DNA of 9,386 nucleotides from Eubacteriales Family XIII. Incertae Sedis bacterium (lineage in GTDB: Bacteria > Bacillota > Clostridia > Peptostreptococcales > Anaerovoracaceae): positions 1 through 9,386 of the forward strand of contig JAISZM010000189.1 in NCBI GenBank assembly GCA_031269205.1, read 5' to 3'. Positions 6,358-9,386 of this stretch are shown here, one piece after another (position 1 is the stretch's first letter; every line of letters begins with the position of its first letter). The notes beneath the pieces were generated by a model that had not been told where the DNA came from, did not search any database, and was given only the letters and a program-made list of their open reading frames with translations. The translations under genes were made by a program, and so were the position numbers.

Positions 6358-7427
6358 GTGCGAACATCCGCCGCGCCTGCCGCGTTCGAGCCGCCATCCG
6401 CGTCCGTTTCGATTACACAAGCGGTATCGCGCGAATAGCTCACCGCTCCCGGGACGACTTCCGCGTTCACCACATTGATCGGCTCTCCCTTGACGAACGC
6501 CTCCAGGTTTGCCACGGTGATGTCCATGAGCCGCAGTCTGCTCTCACGCGCGCCCCACGATATGTGCGGCGTGATGAAGCAGTTCGCCGCTTTCAGAAGA
6601 GGGTTGTCCGCCCTTATCGGCTCGGTGGACGCCACGTCGACGCCGGCCGCGTAGACCTTGCCGCTGTTCAACGCGTCCGCGAGGTGAGCCTCGTCGATGA
6701 GCGCGCCCCGCGCCGTGTTGATGAGTATTACGCCGTCCTTCATCTTGGCTATCGTGTCCTTGTTTATCAGGCACTCCGTCGAAGGCGTGAGCGGGGCGTG
6801 CAGAGAGACGACGTCCGACGACGCGAGCAGCGTATCCAGATCGGTATATTCCGCGATGGCTCGACCCTCGTCGGTCGCGCGGCTTCCGCACGCGAGCGCC
6901 CTCATCCCGAACGCGCGCGCGAGTCTGCCCGCCACGCGGCCTATTCTGCCGAAACCGATGAAGCCCATCGTCTTGCCGCTCAGTTCCATGAGCGGATAGT
7001 CCCAAAAGCAGAAGTCGGGGCAGGATGTCCAACGACCCTCGTGTACCGCCCTGTCGTGGTGGCCGACGCGGCAACATATCTCGAGCAGCAGCGCGAAGGT
7101 AAGCTGTCCGACGGCTTCCGTGCAGTAGGTCGGGATGTTGGTAACGACCACGCCCGCCTCCGACGCCGCCTCGGTATCAACGACGTTGTAGCCTGTCGCG
7201 ATGACGCTGACGTAGCGCAGTGACGGACACCTTTCGACGACGCCGCGCGTGATGGGCGTCTTGTTCGTGACGACGACCTCCGCGTCGCCGATCCGCCGCG
7301 CGATGAGTTCTTCGTCGCCCGCGTCCGTGCGGTCGTATACGGTCAGCTCACCGAAGGCCGCGACGCCCTCCCACGACAGGTCGCCCGGATTCTCAGTATA
7401 TCCATCAAGCACCACGATCTTCCGCAC
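6354..7427 (-). CDS. D-2-hydroxyacid dehydrogenase (glycerate dehydrogenase/hydroxypyruvate reductase-like)
   Basis: This 357-aa NAD(P)-dependent cytoplasmic enzyme interconverts a 2-keto acid and a D-2-hydroxy acid. The N-terminus MRKIVVLDGYTENPGDLSW is typical of the glycerate dehydrogenase/hydroxypyruvate reductase branch. The Rossmann motif GFGRIG is at 158-163. The catalytic triad is Arg240 (NTARGALID), Glu269 (ASTEP) and His288 (TPHISWG). The nucleotide-binding region lacks an obvious acidic residue assignment I would trust, so NAD versus NADP is open. Family members usually end near the VVN at 319-321; here about 36 residues follow, hydrophilic and without family similarity, running into the ATGA overlap with the S-component gene. 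I start at GTG 7425-7427 because AAGAGG lies six bases upstream and homology begins there; a GTG 18 bp earlier has no SD. Confidence 0.92.
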   Translation of the reverse strand: MRKIVVLDGYTENPGDLSWEGVAAFGELTVYDRTDAGDEELIARRIGDAEVVVTNKTPITRGVVERCPSLRYVSVIATGYNVVDTEAASEAGVVVTNIPTYCTEAVGQLTFALLLEICCRVGHHDRAVHEGRWTSCPDFCFWDYPLMELSGKTMGFIGFGRIGRVAGRLARAFGMRALACGSRATDEGRAIAEYTDLDTLLASSDVVSLHAPLTPSTECLINKDTIAKMKDGVILINTARGALIDEAHLADALNSGKVYAAGVDVASTEPIRADNPLLKAANCFITPHISWGARESRLRLMDITVANLEAFVKGEPINVVNAEVVPGAVSYSRDTACVIETDADGGSNAAGAADVRT

Positions 7428-7433
7428 ACCACA

Positions 7434-7439
7434 CCTCTT
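7434..7439 (-). promoter_or_regulatory. Ribosome binding site deciding the dehydrogenase GTG start
   Basis: Leftward AAGAGG, six bases before the GTG at 7427. It favours this start over the GTG at 7445. Confidence 0.65.
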
Positions 7440-7503
7440 AGTCACGTTTCAATAACATGATTGCCGCCCACCTCGCCTCAGAGCCGAAAGCGACACCGTT
7501 TAT

Positions 7504-7512
7504 ATTATATCA
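7504..7512 (-). promoter_or_regulatory. Extended -10 promoter for the leftward dehydrogenase operon
   Basis: Leftward this reads TGATATAAT, a perfect TGnTATAAT extended -10. No convincing -35 lies upstream. Transcription would start near 7497, leaving about 70 nt of leader before the GTG at 7427. Confidence 0.65.
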
Positions 7513-7569
7513 AAGGCGCGAAATGGGTGCGGATCGATGGAATTGTGAGAAAATTCTTTTTTCTTGGTC

Positions 7570-7598
7570 TTGCAAACCAGGGCCGTTCTCTATATGAT
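7570..7598 (+). promoter_or_regulatory. Sigma-70 type promoter of the peptide permease genes
   Basis: TTGCAA (7570-7575) and TATGAT (7593-7598) are separated by exactly 17 bp, a good match to housekeeping consensus at both elements. The start point would be near 7605, giving a leader of about 57 nt. It is back-to-back with the leftward promoter at 7504-7512. Confidence 0.7.
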
Positions 7599-7604
7599 AT
7601 ATAG
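7590..7604. promoter_or_regulatory. Dyad over the permease -10 and start site (possible operator)
   Basis: CTATAT (7590-7595) and ATATAG (7599-7604) are perfect inverted copies around GAT. The dyad covers the -10 hexamer and reaches the predicted start point, where a repressor would act. AT-rich composition makes a chance dyad possible. Confidence 0.3.
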
Positions 7605-7661
7605 TTATTACTTGCTTTACTGCTTAGGCGTTGTCGACGCGAAAGGGGCGAAGACTGAAAA

Positions 7662-8612
7662 GTGACGAGATATCTCATCGGTAAAATTCTTCAATACGTG
7701 CTTGTGCTTATCGCGGTCAGCCTCATCATTTTCGTTCTCGCGCGGCTCAGCCCTACCGATCCGGTCAGCGTTATTCTCGGCGGTAAGCAGAGTTCCCAAC
7801 AGACGATAGAGAACCTGCGGCACGAGTTCAATCTCGACCGGAGTGCGCCCGAACAGTATGCGATATGGGCGTCGGGCATGATTCGCGGCGATTTCGGGAA
7901 GAGCTTCAAGTACCGGCAGCAGGTGAGCGATCTGATCGCGCAGCGCCTGCCCGTCACGGGATGGATGGTCGCGCTCGCGGCGCTCATAGCCATCGCTGTC
8001 GCGATACCCGCGGGCATCGTCATGGCCGTGAAACAGCATCGATGGCAGGATACGGCCATCTCCGTCACGCAACTCTTTCTCGTCGCCTGTCCGCCGTTCC
8101 TGACGGCCATCATCATGATATGGATGCTCTACACCTACGCGCCCGGCATCGCGTTTACGGGCACGGCCGCGACCTTCCCCGAGTTTTTGCAGAGGATAGC
8201 GCTCCCCGCCATCGCGCTCTCGTTCGTCATGATCGCGCTCCTGTCGCGCATCATGAAGACCGGCATGGCCGAGGAACTGCGCTCCGACTATTTCATCGCT
8301 GCGAAGGCTAAGGGCATGAGGGAGCGCGACGTCATAATGAAGCATTGTTTTCGCAACGCGATCATCCCTGTCATAACGGCGCTTGGTACGATGATAGGCA
8401 TTTTGCTCGTCGAATCCGTGCTCGTAGAGGAGGTCTTCTCGCTTCAGGGGCTGGGTTCGATACTCGTGGAGGGGGTCACCGCGTCGGACTATCCGCTCGT
8501 GCAGGGCATCACGATGTTCATGGTATTCATATTTATGACGATCTCGACCATTCTCGACATCGCGTACGGAATCATAGATCCTCGTATCAGAAAGGGAAAG
8601 GCGCTTGCGTAG
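7662..8612 (+). CDS. Dipeptide/oligopeptide ABC transporter permease, DppB/OppB family
   Basis: This 316-aa protein, normal length, is one of the two inner-membrane permeases of a peptide or nickel ABC importer. Six helices are visible at about 9-28, 100-122, 134-156, 178-198, 237-258 and 282-304. GDFGKSF at 77-83 is the conserved periplasmic-loop motif, the EAA coupling loop with its invariant Gly218 spans about 211-233 (AAKAKGMRERDVIMKHCFRN), and the C-terminus ends YGIIDPRIRKG. The ligand (peptide, nickel or glycoside) cannot be told from the permease; no binding protein or ATPase gene is in the window. The start is GTG 7662: an in-frame TGA at 7656-7658 excludes anything earlier, and the only purine-rich SD candidate, AAAGGGG at 7642-7648, is 13 bases away. 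It overlaps the next permease by 8 bp. Confidence 0.94.
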   Translation: MTRYLIGKILQYVLVLIAVSLIIFVLARLSPTDPVSVILGGKQSSQQTIENLRHEFNLDRSAPEQYAIWASGMIRGDFGKSFKYRQQVSDLIAQRLPVTGWMVALAALIAIAVAIPAGIVMAVKQHRWQDTAISVTQLFLVACPPFLTAIIMIWMLYTYAPGIAFTGTAATFPEFLQRIALPAIALSFVMIALLSRIMKTGMAEELRSDYFIAAKAKGMRERDVIMKHCFRNAIIPVITALGTMIGILLVESVLVEEVFSLQGLGSILVEGVTASDYPLVQGITMFMVFIFMTISTILDIAYGIIDPRIRKGKALA

Positions 8613-9369
8613 GAAAGAGAAACTGAAGAGCTTTTTCACCGTGCCGGTAATGGCGTCGATGGCCGTGCTCGCGGGAGTGCTCGTCCTCGCGATCTTTGCG
8701 GGCGTGATCAGTCCGCACGATCCGAACGCGCTCGACGTTTCGAAGATTTTACAAAACCCGTCTTCGGAGTTTCTGCTCGGGACGGACAAATCAGGGCGGG
8801 ATCTCTTCTCGCGCCTGATCTTCGGTGCTCGCAGCACGATGTTTTCCGCTATCTGCGTCGTCGCGTTGTCCGCCGTTATCGGCATCCCGGTCGGAATGGC
8901 AGCCGGCTATTTTCGCGGCTTCGCGGACAAGGTGATCATGCGCGTCTGCGACATCGTCCTGTCCTTTCCGTCACTGCTGCTGGCCTTCGTTCTCGTCGCG
9001 GCCTTTGGTCGCGGCATCGAGAACGTCATCATCGCGCTCGGCATACTCTACGTGCCCATGCTCGCGAAGCTGACGCGTTCGCTCGTCCTCGTGGAGAGCG
9101 GCAAAGTCTACGTCGAAGCCGCGCACTCCATCGGATTTTCCGACGGACACATCATGTTGCGTGAGATATTTCCGAACATCGTCTCCACGGTCGTCATTCA
9201 GCTCATGCTCGATGTCGGCTACGCGATACTGGATCTGTCAGCGATGAGCTTCCTCGGACTCGGTGTACAGCCGCCAACGGCGGACTGGGGCGCCATGCTT
9301 GAAGAGGGCCGCATACTCATTACATCGTCTCCTGTGGTGGCGCACGCCCACGGCTACGTGATAGTCTGA
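8605..9369 (+). CDS. Dipeptide/oligopeptide ABC transporter permease, DppC/OppC family, C-terminus cut short
   Basis: This is the partner permease to the DppB-like protein. After a short cytoplasmic N-terminus and first helix (about 13-34), it has LLGTDKSGRDLFSRLIFGAR at 57-76, the family signature. The EAA loop is at about 170-191 (VEAAHSIGFSDGHIMLREIF) with Gly177, and LGLGVQPPTADWGAMLEEGR lies at 217-236. The start is TTG 8605 inside the end of the upstream gene, with AAAGGG eight bases before it. The reading frame stops at TGA 9367-9369 after 254 aa. Family members run to about 280-300 aa and end with a last helix plus a GDGLRD-type motif. The final residues, from about 243 on, do not look like the family, and in-frame PGLAG, resembling the normal continuation, follows the stop. 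A disrupted gene or a sequence error near the window end is likely. Confidence 0.85.
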   Translation: MRRKEKLKSFFTVPVMASMAVLAGVLVLAIFAGVISPHDPNALDVSKILQNPSSEFLLGTDKSGRDLFSRLIFGARSTMFSAICVVALSAVIGIPVGMAAGYFRGFADKVIMRVCDIVLSFPSLLLAFVLVAAFGRGIENVIIALGILYVPMLAKLTRSLVLVESGKVYVEAAHSIGFSDGHIMLREIFPNIVSTVVIQLMLDVGYAILDLSAMSFLGLGVQPPTADWGAMLEEGRILITSSPVVAHAHGYVIV

Positions 9370-9386
9370 CCGGGCTTGGCGGGGGC

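Noticed and set aside
7540..7562. GAATT/AATTC hairpin followed by six Ts, rightward terminator-like; GGAATTGTGAG also resembles part of the lac operator
   Set aside because: The stem is only five AT-rich pairs, no rightward transcript comes from upstream, and the operator resemblance covers one half only.
7617..8885. A 422-codon leftward open frame opposite the two permease genes
   Set aside because: It is the antisense shadow of clearly conserved permeases; its translation is rich in His, Arg and Asp with no recognisable domain and no SD.
1..9386. Search for tRNA, rRNA, CRISPR array, insertion sequence, phage, toxin-antitoxin or riboswitch
   Set aside because: I saw no repeat-spacer pattern, transposase, terminal inverted repeats or recognisable RNA core; all long intervals are covered by known protein families and no gene-free stretch exceeds 300 bases.

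Overview
The window reads as ordinary chromosomal DNA from an anaerobic, fermentative bacterium. It is GC-rich with AT-rich promoter gaps, has clear Shine-Dalgarno (SD) sites, and makes frequent use of TTG and GTG starts. A Clostridia-type Bacillota member is my best guess and Synergistota a second. Supporting genes are an ATP-dependent phenylacetate-CoA ligase next to an ACT-domain gene, a uridine kinase-like protein with a threonyl-tRNA-synthetase-like N-terminus, a rubrerythrin, and an ECF vitamin-transporter S component. The taxonomic guess is inference; no rRNA or other phylogenetic marker is present.

Layout: (1) 1-1491, leftward: paaK-type phenylacetate-CoA ligase followed after 14 bp by an ACT-domain gene that runs off the left edge. 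(2) 1492-1650: divergent promoter gap. (3) 1651-3189, rightward: nucleoside (uridine) kinase-like protein. (4) 3190-3358: gap between convergent genes, with a bidirectional terminator. (5) 3359-7427, all leftward, in transcription order: D-2-hydroxyacid dehydrogenase, ECF S component (ATGA overlap), a small GNAT-fold acetyltransferase, a four-helix integral membrane protein, a DJ-1/PfpI protein, and rubrerythrin, which has its own promoter. (6) 7428-7661: a second divergent promoter gap. (7) 7662-9369, rightward: two overlapping dipeptide/oligopeptide ABC permease genes (DppB-like, DppC-like), the second ending abnormally at the right edge.

How the genes fit together: the CoA ligase and ACT protein suggest aryl-acid metabolism linked to aromatic amino-acid fermentation. 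The peptide permeases would import the peptides such an organism ferments. The dehydrogenase probably reduces or oxidises a 2-keto/2-hydroxy acid, and the S component imports a vitamin. Rubrerythrin and the DJ-1 protein fit oxidative or carbonyl stress protection in an anaerobe. I see no CRISPR array, insertion sequence, phage gene, tRNA or rRNA. I found no convincing undescribed system. The points most worth checking are the broken 3' end of the DppC-like gene, the extra C-terminal tail on the dehydrogenase, and the short, possibly leaderless kinase gene.
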